Shown: positions 1 through 7,418 of the stretch, in pieces
Position numbering within the stretch: position 1 is the first letter of the stretch
Layout: the number at the start of each line of letters is the position of its first letter
Made by a program: the position numbers and the translations under genes
Assembly: GCA_903927685.1 (NCBI GenBank)
Contig: CAIYOB010001171.1
Coordinates: 1-14,179 of the forward strand
Direction of reading: 5' to 3'
Source of the DNA: an uncultured Planctomycetaceae bacterium
GTDB taxonomy: Bacteria; Planctomycetota; Planctomycetia; Pirellulales; Pirellulaceae
DNA length: 14,179 nt
The notes under the pieces: generated by a model
Told to the model about the DNA's origin: nothing
Databases searched by the model: none
The model's input: the letters and a program-made list of their open reading frames with translations, nothing else

Positions 1-1266
1 CGCCCGCCGAATCCCCGTCTCGGCCGGCTCGAAACACGCGGCCAGGATCTGCCAGCAACGGTCCAGGGCCTCGAACAGCGGGAGATTCAGCGACCGGTCC
101 ATGATCCGCTCTTCGAACATCAGCCCGTACCGCAGCAGTTTGCGGTCCCAATCGGACATCTCGAAGCCCATGTCGCGCTTCTCGCGGGTCTCGCGGCACA
201 ACGCGTACAACTGGATGCAGGCGTCCATGATCGAGCGGTGGTCGTCACGCGTCTTGCCGTTCACCTGCTGCTTGAGCCGCGACAGCGACCCGAACGGCTC
301 GATCCGGCCGTTCCGTAGATAGAACTGGCCCTCGGTGATGTAGCCGGTGTTGTCCGGCACGGGGTGCGTGACATCGTCGCCGGGCATCGTGACGCAGGCC
401 AAGACGGTCATCGATCCGGCGTCGTCAAAGTCGACGGCCTTCTCGTAACGTATGGCCAGTTGCGTGTACAGGTCGCCCGGATAGCCGCGGTTGGACGGGA
501 TCCGCTCCATGACGATCGCGATTTCCTTGATCGCGTCGGAAAACGCCGTCATGTCCGTCAACAGCACCAGCACGCGTTTGCCCTGCAAGGCGAACTGCTC
601 GCCCACCGCCAGGCACAAGTCGGGGACCAGCAGGCATTCGACCACCGGGTCCGCCGCCGTGTGGACGAACATGATCGCCCGCCCCAGCACGCCGCCTTCC
701 TCGAACGTCTGGCGGAACTTCAAGTAGTCGTCGTAGCGCAGGCCCATCCCGCCCAGGATGATGATATCGGCCTTGGCCTGCAGCCCGATCCGGGCCAGCA
801 GCTCGTTGTACGGCTCGCCGGCCACGGAGAAGATCGGCAGCTTCTGCGATTCGACCAGCGAGTTGAACACGTCGATCATCGGGATGCCCGTCTCGACCAT
901 CTGGTCCGGCATCCGCCGCCGGACGGGATTCACGACGGGCGAACCGATCGGGATCGCCTGGCCGCTGACCGGGCCGCGGCCGTCTCGCGGACGCGCCGAG
1001 CCGTCAAGGACCCGGCCCAGCAAGCCGTCGGAGAACGGCACCTGCATCGGGCGGTGCAAGAACCGCACGCGGTCGTTGTTCGACACTCCCTGAGCGCCGG
1101 CAAAGACCTGCAAGCTGACTTGCTGGCCGTCCAAGCGGATCACTTGGGCCAGGGAGTCCCCGCGGGCCGAACTGATCACCGCCAGGTCGTCGTAGCCGAC
1201 CCCGGCGGCGTTGACCGTCACTACGTTGCCGGCAATTCTCTGGATCGCATCAAAGTACTTTCTCAT
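1..1266 (-). CDS. atpB: V/A-type ATP synthase subunit B (partial, C-terminal end beyond the left edge)
   Basis: Non-catalytic nucleotide-binding subunit of the V1/A1 hexamer, pairing with subunit A in a membrane-bound rotary ATPase that couples ATP to H+ or Na+ transport. The ATG is at 1266 and 422 codons are visible with no stop, close to the family length of about 430-470, so only a short C-terminal piece is missing. The usual landmarks appear in order: an N-terminal beta-barrel, the family region [19 protein letters not shown] (about residues 142-160) where A-type subunits carry a P-loop, [18 protein letters not shown] (232-249), [17 protein letters not shown] (261-277), and GSLSRL...NGKTRDDH (326-343) with the conserved SRL Arg. 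It lies 48 bp downstream of subunit A on the same strand and is presumably co-transcribed with it. No strong Shine-Dalgarno is seen (GGACGAC about 5 nt upstream). Family assignment is very secure. Whether the ion is H+ or Na+ cannot be told from this subunit. Confidence 0.96.
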   Translation of the reverse strand, partial: MRKYFDAIQRIAGNVVTVNAAGVGYDDLAVISSARGDSLAQVIRLDGQQVSLQVFAGAQGVSNNDRVRFLHRPMQVPFSDGLLGRVLDGSARPRDGRGPVSGQAIPIGSPVVNPVRRRMPDQMVETGIPMIDVFNSLVESQKLPIFSVAGEPYNELLARIGLQAKADIIILGGMGLRYDDYLKFRQTFEEGGVLGRAIMFVHTAADPVVECLLVPDLCLAVGEQFALQGKRVLVLLTDMTAFSDAIKEIAIVMERIPSNRGYPGDLYTQLAIRYEKAVDFDDAGSMTVLACVTMPGDDVTHPVPDNTGYITEGQFYLRNGRIEPFGSLSRLKQQVNGKTRDDHRSIMDACIQLYALCRETREKRDMGFEMSDWDRKLLRYGLMFEERIMDRSLNLPLFEALDRCWQILAACFEPAETGIRRA

Positions 1267-1314
1267 GATTGTCGTCCGTCAGACATGGCTGGCGGCACGG
1301 CTCGGAGAGCCATG

Positions 1315-3045
1315 CTACTGCTGGGGCTGCCCTTTGCTGGCGAGAAACCGGTCGATTTCGTTCAGCCAGCGGGCATACTCGTCGCTGCCGCTGGCCGCAT
1401 AATTCCAATTGCGGAACAAGTCCGTGGCGTGGACCATCGCTTGCCGCACCTGAGTCTTGTCGGCCGACGGCAAGTCCAACTCCACGACCTGCAGGACCTT
1501 GTCAAACACGAACTGCTGGCGTTCGGCCGGCGTGGCTCCGTCGACGTCGTCGAACGCGTTCTGCTGCAAGTAACAGTTGTCGAAGAAATCCGCTTTCAGG
1601 GCGACGGTGAAATCCTCCGTCGACGTCCCTTCTTCGCCGACCACGGTCATCATCTGCCGGACTTCGCTGCCCTCGGCCAACAGCCGCCGCATCCGGGTCA
1701 CCTTGGCCGGGGCGATGATCCCGGTGTACTTGCTCCAGGAATCCAGCGGATCGATCGACGGATACCGCCGGGCGTCGCTGCGGGCTCGCGACAAGCCGAG
1801 AAACGCGCCGACGACTTTCAGCGTCCCCTGCGTCACCGGTTCCTCAAAGTTGCCGCCGGCCGGACTGACCGTGCCGCCGATGGTCAGCGAGCCGACTCGG
1901 CCGTCGGCCAGTTCGAGGGCCCCGGCCCGCTCATAGAACGCCGCAATCCGGCTTTCCAGATAAGCGGGAAACGCCTCCTCGCCGGGGATCTCCTCCAAGC
2001 GGCCCGAGATCTCCCGCATGGCCTGCGCCCAACGCGAAGTCGAATCGGCCAGCAGCAGGATGTTCAGTCCCATCTGGCGATAGTACTCGGCCAGCGTCGC
2101 GCCCGTGTACACCGACGCCTCGCGGGCCGCCACCGGCATCGCCGACGTATTGCAGATGATGATCGTCCGCTCCATCAAGCTGCGGCCGGTCCGCGGGTCG
2201 ACCAGGTTGGGAAAATCGCGGAGCGTCTCGACCACTTCGCCCGCCCGCTCGCCGCACGCGGCGATCACCACGATGTCGATTTCGGCATGCCGCGACGTGA
2301 TCTGCTGGAGCACCGTCTTGCCGGCCCCGAACGGGCCGGGGATGCAGTACGTTCCGCCGCGGACGATGGGGAACATCGAATCGATGATCCGGACGCGCGT
2401 GACCAGCGGCTCGGTGGGCATCAGTCGCCGGCGAGCGACGCTCAGCGGCGTCTTGACCGGCCACGTCTGCTGCATCGTCACGGGCAGGAGCGTGCCGGCA
2501 GCGTCGGCTAGCACGGCGATCTCGTCGGCGACGGTATAGGAGCCGGCGTCGGCGATCCGCTGGACGCGGAACTTGCCGCGCCAGCCGAAGGGCACCATGA
2601 TTTGATGCTCAAAGATCCCTTCCGGCACCGAGCCCAGTCGGTCGCCGGCCGCCACGCTGGCGTCGGCCTGGACCGCCGGCGTGAACGGCCACTTCGTCGC
2701 CGTCGACAAGCCGTGGATATACACGCCGGGATTGAGGAAATAGCCGACTTGTTGAGCCAGTTCGGGCAACGGATTTTGCAGCCCGTCATAGATCTGCCCC
2801 AGCAGTCCGGGGCCCAGGACCACGGACAGCATCTGCTCCTGAAACTCGACCTCGTCGCCGATCCTCAAGCCGCGGGTTTCCTCGAAGACCTGCAGGTCGG
2901 CCCGTTGCCCGCGAACCCGGATCACCTCGCTCAGCAACCGCGTACCGTCACTCCGGACGCAATATCCCACGGAGTTCTGCACCACGCGGTCCTGCATCTC
3001 GGCGATCACCAGACTTCCGTCCACCGCGACAATTCGGCCTTTCAC
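1315..3045 (-). CDS. atpA: V/A-type ATP synthase catalytic subunit A
   Basis: Catalytic subunit of the V1/A1 head, where ATP is hydrolysed or made. The 576-residue length fits the family (about 580-600), which is longer than F1 beta because of the extra non-homologous region, visible here as FLNPGVYIHGL...KWPFTP. Other landmarks, numbered from the chosen start: MQQTWPVKTP (about 191-200), Walker A GPFGAGKT (237-244), GERAGE carrying the catalytic Glu (265-270), and LLLADSTSRWAQAMREISGRL (330-350). The start is GTG at 3045, because GAAGGG lies 8 nt upstream. An in-frame GTG at 3054 would add three residues but leaves no spacing to that Shine-Dalgarno. The gene begins about 12 bp after the DUF2764 stop and is followed by subunit B. 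No catalytic residue is missing, so it should be a working enzyme. Confidence 0.96.
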   Translation of the reverse strand: MKGRIVAVDGSLVIAEMQDRVVQNSVGYCVRSDGTRLLSEVIRVRGQRADLQVFEETRGLRIGDEVEFQEQMLSVVLGPGLLGQIYDGLQNPLPELAQQVGYFLNPGVYIHGLSTATKWPFTPAVQADASVAAGDRLGSVPEGIFEHQIMVPFGWRGKFRVQRIADAGSYTVADEIAVLADAAGTLLPVTMQQTWPVKTPLSVARRRLMPTEPLVTRVRIIDSMFPIVRGGTYCIPGPFGAGKTVLQQITSRHAEIDIVVIAACGERAGEVVETLRDFPNLVDPRTGRSLMERTIIICNTSAMPVAAREASVYTGATLAEYYRQMGLNILLLADSTSRWAQAMREISGRLEEIPGEEAFPAYLESRIAAFYERAGALELADGRVGSLTIGGTVSPAGGNFEEPVTQGTLKVVGAFLGLSRARSDARRYPSIDPLDSWSKYTGIIAPAKVTRMRRLLAEGSEVRQMMTVVGEEGTSTEDFTVALKADFFDNCYLQQNAFDDVDGATPAERQQFVFDKVLQVVELDLPSADKTQVRQAMVHATDLFRNWNYAASGSDEYARWLNEIDRFLASKGQPQQ

Positions 3046-3057
3046 GGCACCCACCCT

Positions 3058-3744
3058 TCACTGTTGATTGGTAATCCGTGCCCACTGGTGCAGCAGCATC
3101 AACCGCGCGGCGTACGCCGCCAATTCGTCGTCCCGAAAACTGAACCAGGCGTCGTTCGCGGCCAGCCACGACCAGCGGGCGCGGAGCAGCACCTGCTGTC
3201 CGGCCAACGGCGTGGCCGACGACGACCACTCGGCCACCACCTCGGCCAACGAGTCGCCTTCCCAGCCCAAATCAGCCGCAACCAGGTAGTCGGCCGCCTC
3301 GAGGCCCAGTCGTTTGGCTCGGTTCGCGGCCAGTGCGTTGCGGAGCGTGACTTCGTAGCGAACCCAGTCGGCCAGAAATTGGCATTTCAGCCGCTCGGCC
3401 AGGCTCGCCACATAGCGGAAGTACCGTTCCCACAAGCGATCGACGGCGAGACCCCGCGAAGCGTTGGCGTCCTCCTCGGCCTCCCCGGCCAGACAGTCCG
3501 GCAGCGGACTCTCGTTGTGAGCCTGCTGGACCGTCAGCACCGCCGGGTCCGTCTGCGGCAGTTCGCCTGCCAGGTAGGCTTCCCGCTGCAACAGGTCGTC
3601 CAGCAGAAACAGACTGCCCACCAACTCGTGCCGACCGCGATGACCGCTCAGGTGTTCGAGCAACTCGGCGAAGCCCATCTCCGGCTCCGTGCCCAATTCG
3701 CCCAGCGCGGGCAGGGCAGCGAGATCGTAGTAGCGGTCGAGCAT
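3058..3744 (-). CDS. DUF2764 family protein of bacterial V-ATPase operons
   Basis: A 228-residue protein of unknown function, of the kind encoded just upstream of subunit A in spirochaete-type V-ATPase operons. The N-terminus LDRYYDLAALPALGELGTEP matches the family style (YYxLxxSLPxL). The rest is predicted mostly helical, acidic and rich in Leu, Ala and Trp, without membrane segments or a signal peptide. The ATG at 3744 is chosen because GGGAGG lies 8 nt upstream; the longer reading to 3792 would add 16 residues with no comparable site. The stop is about 12 bp before subunit A, so the two are probably translationally linked. A role in assembling the V1 head or stalk is an inference from position only. 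Family assignment rests on the N-terminal motif, the length and the gene order. Confidence 0.82.
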   Translation of the reverse strand: MLDRYYDLAALPALGELGTEPEMGFAELLEHLSGHRGRHELVGSLFLLDDLLQREAYLAGELPQTDPAVLTVQQAHNESPLPDCLAGEAEEDANASRGLAVDRLWERYFRYVASLAERLKCQFLADWVRYEVTLRNALAANRAKRLGLEAADYLVAADLGWEGDSLAEVVAEWSSSATPLAGQQVLLRARWSWLAANDAWFSFRDDELAAYAARLMLLHQWARITNQQ

Positions 3745-3886
3745 TGCAAGAGCCTCCCTCGCCGCGGGGACGAACCTCCAGCATGCCGGCAACGGCCGGT
3801 TGTGTTTGTATTACCTGATTCTAGTTTACCGCACCGTAAAGCTGCCACCCCGGGCTTCGAAGTTGCGAATCTTCCTCCCGTAGTTC

Positions 3887-4078
3887 TGGCCGAAGGCCAC
3901 ATTCATCGTAGCATGGGGCAACGCCCCAGAACACGAGCGAAAAACCGTTGTTTGGCCGAAGGCCACATTCACCGCCGGGTATCGGACAATGTGAGTATGG
4001 CCTTCGGCCAAGAAAGCCCGACAACACCGTGGCCCTGGGGCGTTGCCCCAGGCTCCGGTGGGAGCAGGCCTTCGGCCA
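3887..4078. repeat. Cluster of alternating mini-palindromes, two A-B-A copies head to head
   Basis: Two hairpin types alternate. Type A is TGGCCGAAGGCCA (stem TGGCC, loop GAA) at 3887-3899 and 3953-3965, and on the opposite strand as TGGCCTTCGGCCA at 3998-4010 and AGGCCTTCGGCCA at 4066-4078. Type B is TGGGGCAACGCCCCA (3914-3928) and its reverse complement TGGGGCGTTGCCCCA (4036-4050). Spacing is conserved: A-14-B-24-A in the left copy, and A-15-B-25-A in the right copy read from the other strand. The region is thus two copies of a roughly 80-bp composite unit in inverted orientation. The two left A units share the downstream extension CATTCA. Similar GGCCGAAGGCC and GGGGCAACGCCCC strings recur, from memory, in planctomycete genomes. 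No transposase is present and no function is known. Confidence 0.85.
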
Positions 4079-4161
4079 AACACGGATGAACTGCAAAATG
4101 CGCAGCTTCAAAGACCCCAGGGACTGGTGGATTTTCCAGCCGGAATCGTCAATTCCAAGGC

Positions 4162-4190
4162 GAGACAAGCTGCTTTCTTCGTGGTAAACT
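4162..4190 (+). promoter_or_regulatory. Candidate sigma70-like promoter for the RDD gene
   Basis: GAGACA (4162-4167) and TAAACT (4185-4190) are separated by 17 bp, each matching 4 of 6 consensus bases. A transcript starting near 4197 would have a leader of about 38 nt before the ATG at 4235. This is a visual match only; chance matches are common. Confidence 0.35.
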
Positions 4191-4234
4191 GCGTCTCCCC
4201 GATTGTTCTACTGTTGGCGTCTGGGAGGTTGTGT

Positions 4235-5011
4235 ATGCCGATCGACCTGAACTGTTCCGGCTGCGGGCAGCGGCTGCGCGTGCCGGACGACAGCGCGGGC
4301 CACCAGGCCCGCTGTCCAGCCTGTGGCGAGATCAGCGAGGTTCCCTGGTCGACGCGGGCTCGAGATTCCTCGCCCGGCCCGTCCGACAACCCATTTGCCG
4401 ACCTGCCCGCGCCATCCGCACTCGCCTCGGACAATCCCTACCAGTCGCCCGCGTCGGCGACCGTGGCACCGCTCCAACGCCGCGCCGATTGGACGCACGC
4501 CATGTTGGCCTCGCGTTCCACGCGGTTCTTCGGGGCCCTGTTGGACGGCATCCTCACCTTGGTCGGCGGGATTCCGGGAGGCGTGTTGTTCTTTGCGACG
4601 ATCGACCGCGATGACGAAACGACGCTGGTCGGGCTGGTGGCGATGGTGGCCGGCATGCTGGTTGTGGGGATCATCAACTGGGTGATGATCGTCCAGCGGG
4701 GCCAATCGATCGGCAAACGCGTTCTGGGGATGCGGATCATCGTCCGGGACACGGGCGCCCTGCCCGGTTTCGTGCGCGGGGTCCTGTTGCGGGTCTGGGT
4801 TCCCGCGGCGATCAACCAGGCCTGCAATCTGTTCTCCCTGGTGGACGCTTTGTGGATCTTCAGCGACGAACGGCGCTGCCTGCACGACCTGATCGCCGGC
4901 ACGATCGTCGTCGACGTGAGTACCGAAGGCGAATTCGATGTGCAACGCAGCCGGTACGCGCCACCGGGGTCTGCCTCGCGGCGGTTGCCGGACACAATCA
5001 CCGTTCCGTGA
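4235..5011 (+). CDS. RDD family membrane protein with N-terminal zinc ribbon
   Basis: A 258-residue protein. Residues 5-31 form a zinc-ribbon-like module with Cys7, Cys10, Cys27 and Cys30 (CSGCG...CPACG). A Pro/Ser/Asp-rich linker follows with an NPYQSP motif (68-73). Residues about 92-228 are an RDD domain with hydrophobic segments near 98-122, 131-153 and 182-209. Its landmarks are STRFFGALLDG (95-105), QSIGKRVLGMRIIV (157-170) and LHDLIAGTIVVDV (216-228). RDD proteins are poorly characterised membrane proteins; some are linked to ion exchange. The ATG at 4235 is chosen because GGGAGG sits 6 nt upstream; an upstream extension reads through the repeat region. The gene is oriented against the flanking V-ATPase genes, and its TGA is 3 bp from the end of subunit E, so it looks inserted into that operon. 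A role in ion homeostasis next to the V-ATPase is speculation. Confidence 0.85.
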   Translation: MPIDLNCSGCGQRLRVPDDSAGHQARCPACGEISEVPWSTRARDSSPGPSDNPFADLPAPSALASDNPYQSPASATVAPLQRRADWTHAMLASRSTRFFGALLDGILTLVGGIPGGVLFFATIDRDDETTLVGLVAMVAGMLVVGIINWVMIVQRGQSIGKRVLGMRIIVRDTGALPGFVRGVLLRVWVPAAINQACNLFSLVDALWIFSDERRCLHDLIAGTIVVDVSTEGEFDVQRSRYAPPGSASRRLPDTITVP

Positions 5012-5014
5012 CCG

Positions 5015-5635
5015 CTAAACGCTCACCGCCTCGGCCAATCGTTTCCGCAGCTCCGTGCCGACCATTTCGGAGAGCACCTCGACGACGGAACCGAGCGTGA
5101 CTTCCACCGTGCCGCCGGCAACTTGGTAAGCAAAACCGGCTTCGGCCAGGGTCCCGCGGAGATCGACGGCCGGAGCCCCCGGGGTCCCGGGCCGAAGCGC
5201 GGCAACGGCACCGCTGAGCAACTGCTGGCGGTTCGCGTCCGAGACCTGGACGACGATCGAACTGTGGCCAGCCGCGTCCGCGGTGGCGTATTGGAGCACG
5301 ACGTCGCGGATCAGGCCGCCCAGGAAATCGGCGTCTTCCAGTTTTTCGCGGACCGCGTCCACCAGTAGGGCCTGCAGGGCGCCGGTCAATGCCTCCTGCA
5401 GCCGCACCACGGTATCGCGGGCGGCCAGGTTCAACTCGGTTTCCGTCCGCTCGCGAAGGGTGTGGCTTGCCGCCTCGGCTTGGGCCACGATTCGCTTCGC
5501 TTCGACCTCGGCCTCGGCCAACCGCGTCTGCGCCTGCCGCTCGGCCAAGGCCAGGATTTTCGCGGCCTCCGCCTGACCAGCCTCGACGCCGTCGGCCTGC
5601 AGTCGGTTTACGAACGCTTCGATCGTCTGCGTCAT
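5015..5635 (-). CDS. atpE: V/A-type ATP synthase subunit E (peripheral stalk)
   Basis: A 206-residue protein with the two-part build of V/A-ATPase subunit E. Residues about 5-75 form a long charged Ala/Glu/Gln/Arg-rich helix, the coiled-coil partner of the other stalk subunit. Residues about 80-206 form a globular alpha/beta domain that docks on the A/B head. The C-terminal GTVEVTLGSVVEVLSEMVGTELRKRLAEAV pattern is typical. The ATG at 5635 has AGAGG 5 nt upstream. In related operons E directly precedes DUF2764-A-B, but here the RDD gene and the hairpin cluster intervene on the opposite orientation. E therefore probably has its own promoter (see 5691-5719). Its 3' end converges on the RDD gene with a 3-bp gap. 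Confidence 0.88.
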   Translation of the reverse strand: MTQTIEAFVNRLQADGVEAGQAEAAKILALAERQAQTRLAEAEVEAKRIVAQAEAASHTLRERTETELNLAARDTVVRLQEALTGALQALLVDAVREKLEDADFLGGLIRDVVLQYATADAAGHSSIVVQVSDANRQQLLSGAVAALRPGTPGAPAVDLRGTLAEAGFAYQVAGGTVEVTLGSVVEVLSEMVGTELRKRLAEAVSV

Positions 5636-5690
5636 GATCGCCTCTTGTCAATTGCCAGAGGAAAGCGGTCGGTCGGTTCGCTCGTCAGCA

Positions 5691-5719
5691 ATCGTAGTCG
5701 GGGCGACGGGGTTTGCCAA
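5691..5719 (-). promoter_or_regulatory. Candidate sigma70-like promoter for subunit E
   Basis: On the minus strand TTGGCA (5719-5714, 5 of 6 consensus) and TACGAT (5696-5691, 4 of 6) are separated by exactly 17 bp. A start near 5684 would give a leader of about 49 nt to the subunit E ATG. It lies in the 125-bp gap after the outer membrane factor gene, in which no convincing intrinsic terminator is visible, so read-through from the exporter operon is also possible. Confidence 0.45.
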
Positions 5720-5760
5720 CCACCCGGCAGCGCTCGAGAGGCCTCCACGCGCCTGATGCC

Positions 5761-7407
5761 TCAGTCGCGGCCACTCAACGGATCGAGGGCCAAAGCCGCT
5801 TGGTAGTCGGCCTGGGCGGCGAAGTACTCGGCCTGGGCATCGAGCCACGAAAGCTGTGCATCGGCGACGGCCTGTTCGTAGATGTTCAGGACGATCAAGT
5901 CGATGTCCCCGGCGTTGAATGCCTCGCGACCGAGCGCCAGCGATTGCCGGCTCAAATCGAGGTTTTTCGCCGTCTGTTCGATCTTGCCGGACGCAGCCTC
6001 GAGCGCCGAGACGGCGTCCTGGACCTGGGCGGCGATCTTGTTGGCGACGAACTCGCGCTTGGCTCGCAACTGCGCCAGCTTGCCGCGGGCGGCGGCGAGC
6101 TTGCCGCGGGCCTCCCGGCGCTGCAGGGGGACCTCGCCCAAGAACCCCGCTTCGAATGTGAAGGGGCTTTTCGAGCGATTGGGAAACGCCGACTCGCCGA
6201 CGTCCTGGGATGCTTCCAAGATCGCGTTCAGCTTGGGCAACAGCATGTTCTCCGCCTGGGCCAACTCGACGTTCGCCTGTTGAGCCAGCAGGTCCAGTTC
6301 CACCAGCTCCGGCCGAGCCGCCAGGGCGGCCTGGATGTCCCCCTCCGTCTGTTCGGCCTCGAGCGGAGTATGCCCGGGGAACCCGCCGGGCAACAGCGAG
6401 GCGTCGGGCACCAGGGGTTGGCCATCCGACTCACGGAGGAACAGCGACAGCTTGATCGAAGCCGCCTGCAGCTTCCGCTGGGCATCGATGACTTTCGCCT
6501 CGCGCGACGCGATCAGCCGCTGGTTGTCGATCCGGGCGATCCGCTCCAGGTCCCCGCTCTGCACGCGCTGTTCGATCTGCTGGACGCGATCCCGGGCGAG
6601 TGTGAGCAGTTGCTGCTGGGCCTGCAACGCCTGGCCTGTTGCCACCCAATACCAGTAAGCCTGCGAGGCTTCGCGGACGAAGTCCAGCAGTTGGGCCTGC
6701 ACCGCCGGCTCAACCGCCTGCCGCGCCAGGGCCGCTTGCGCCACGCCGCCACGCCGCTTGTCGATCAGCCGGTCTTTCAGCAGCGGCACACCGATGCCCG
6801 CCGAAAACTCGCCGCCGCGGTTGGTTTCCTGTTCGTAGGCATACGGATGGAAGTTGCCCCGGCCCAGCTTGTAGCCGGCAAATGCTTCGCCGCCGCCGGG
6901 CAGAGGTTGATCCAGCAGGACCACGTTGCGATATCGCTGGTAATAGCCCATGGGGTCCGCCAGGCTGTAAGCCTTCAGCCCGGTATCGAACTCGCCCCAA
7001 GCGGCCAGTTCCTTGCCCGCGGCGATCTCCTGTTCGCGCTGGGCGACTTCCAGCAGCGGGTACGATTCGTAGACCGCTTGGACGACATCGGACAAAGCCA
7101 GCCGGGGTTCAGGAACAGGTTCCAGGACCGCGGGACCGGCGGGTACGGGTTCCGGTTCGGCGGGGCTCTGATGGCTCACCGGTTGGATGGGATCCTGGTC
7201 GGGAAGATCGAGGTCGTCCACCGCGGCCTGGCAGTAGCGGTCCAACTCGTGCTGCGCCGTGCGCAGGGGCTGCTGGCAACCGGCTCCAAGCACCAACAGG
7301 CAGCCGAGCAGCAACTCGGCGGCGGATTGACGCGAGCGACTGGGCTCGGCTCGCGCCGGCCGGAGGCTCGGCCTTCGGATCTCAGAGTAGTTCGCCGTCC
7401 TTGGCAT
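5761..7407 (-). CDS. TolC-type outer membrane factor, putative lipoprotein
   Basis: Outer membrane channel of the tripartite exporter encoded with the adaptor and ABC genes upstream. The 548 residues begin with an Arg-rich n-region and a hydrophobic stretch ending AELLLGCLLVLGAGC (about 30-44), a plausible lipoprotein signal with Cys44, although Gly rather than Leu/Val at -3 makes the lipobox imperfect. The mature part shows the two-fold repeated OEP organisation: DVVQAVYESYPLLEVAQREQEI, IGVPLLKDRLIDKRRGGVAQA, long helices with LLDFVREASQAYWYWVATGQALQ, then a second half with AALAARPELVELDLLAQQANVELAQAENMLLPKL and a C-terminal helical hairpin. The ATG at 7407 lies 11 bp after the adaptor stop; a 64-codon upstream extension overlaps the adaptor and looks non-coding. 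The ribosome site is weak (GTGGA), consistent with translational coupling. Function as an efflux or secretion channel is secure at family level; the substrate is unknown. Confidence 0.9.
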   Translation of the reverse strand: MPRTANYSEIRRPSLRPARAEPSRSRQSAAELLLGCLLVLGAGCQQPLRTAQHELDRYCQAAVDDLDLPDQDPIQPVSHQSPAEPEPVPAGPAVLEPVPEPRLALSDVVQAVYESYPLLEVAQREQEIAAGKELAAWGEFDTGLKAYSLADPMGYYQRYRNVVLLDQPLPGGGEAFAGYKLGRGNFHPYAYEQETNRGGEFSAGIGVPLLKDRLIDKRRGGVAQAALARQAVEPAVQAQLLDFVREASQAYWYWVATGQALQAQQQLLTLARDRVQQIEQRVQSGDLERIARIDNQRLIASREAKVIDAQRKLQAASIKLSLFLRESDGQPLVPDASLLPGGFPGHTPLEAEQTEGDIQAALAARPELVELDLLAQQANVELAQAENMLLPKLNAILEASQDVGESAFPNRSKSPFTFEAGFLGEVPLQRREARGKLAAARGKLAQLRAKREFVANKIAAQVQDAVSALEAASGKIEQTAKNLDLSRQSLALGREAFNAGDIDLIVLNIYEQAVADAQLSWLDAQAEYFAAQADYQAALALDPLSGRD

Positions 7408-7418
7408 GACGTCCACAG

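Larger units (their letters stand above)
3745..4234. other. 490-bp non-coding gap inside the V-ATPase cluster
   Basis: This gap separates the divergent DUF2764 gene (minus) and RDD gene (plus). It holds the hairpin cluster at 3887-4078, a candidate RDD promoter at 4162-4190, and a small inverted repeat TTTAC/GTAAA at 3825-3840. On the minus strand there is a -10-like TAGAAT (3818-3823) without a convincing -35 at normal spacing; it could serve DUF2764-A-B. Open frames crossing the gap run through the palindromes and look spurious. Confidence 0.6.

Noticed and set aside
364..2511. Plus-strand 715-codon open frame opposite V-ATPase A and B
   Set aside because: His/Arg/Asp/Gln-rich composition with no recognisable domain, lying antisense to two clearly conserved genes; a typical shadow frame in GC-rich DNA.
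3887..4078. CRISPR array
   Set aside because: Units are short palindromes of two kinds in both orientations with unequal linkers; there are no uniform direct repeats, regular spacers or cas genes.
2602..4089. Plus-strand 495-codon open frame
   Set aside because: Antisense to subunit A and DUF2764, then reads through the hairpin cluster (giving repeated LAEGHIHR); it is a product of shadow coding and repeats.
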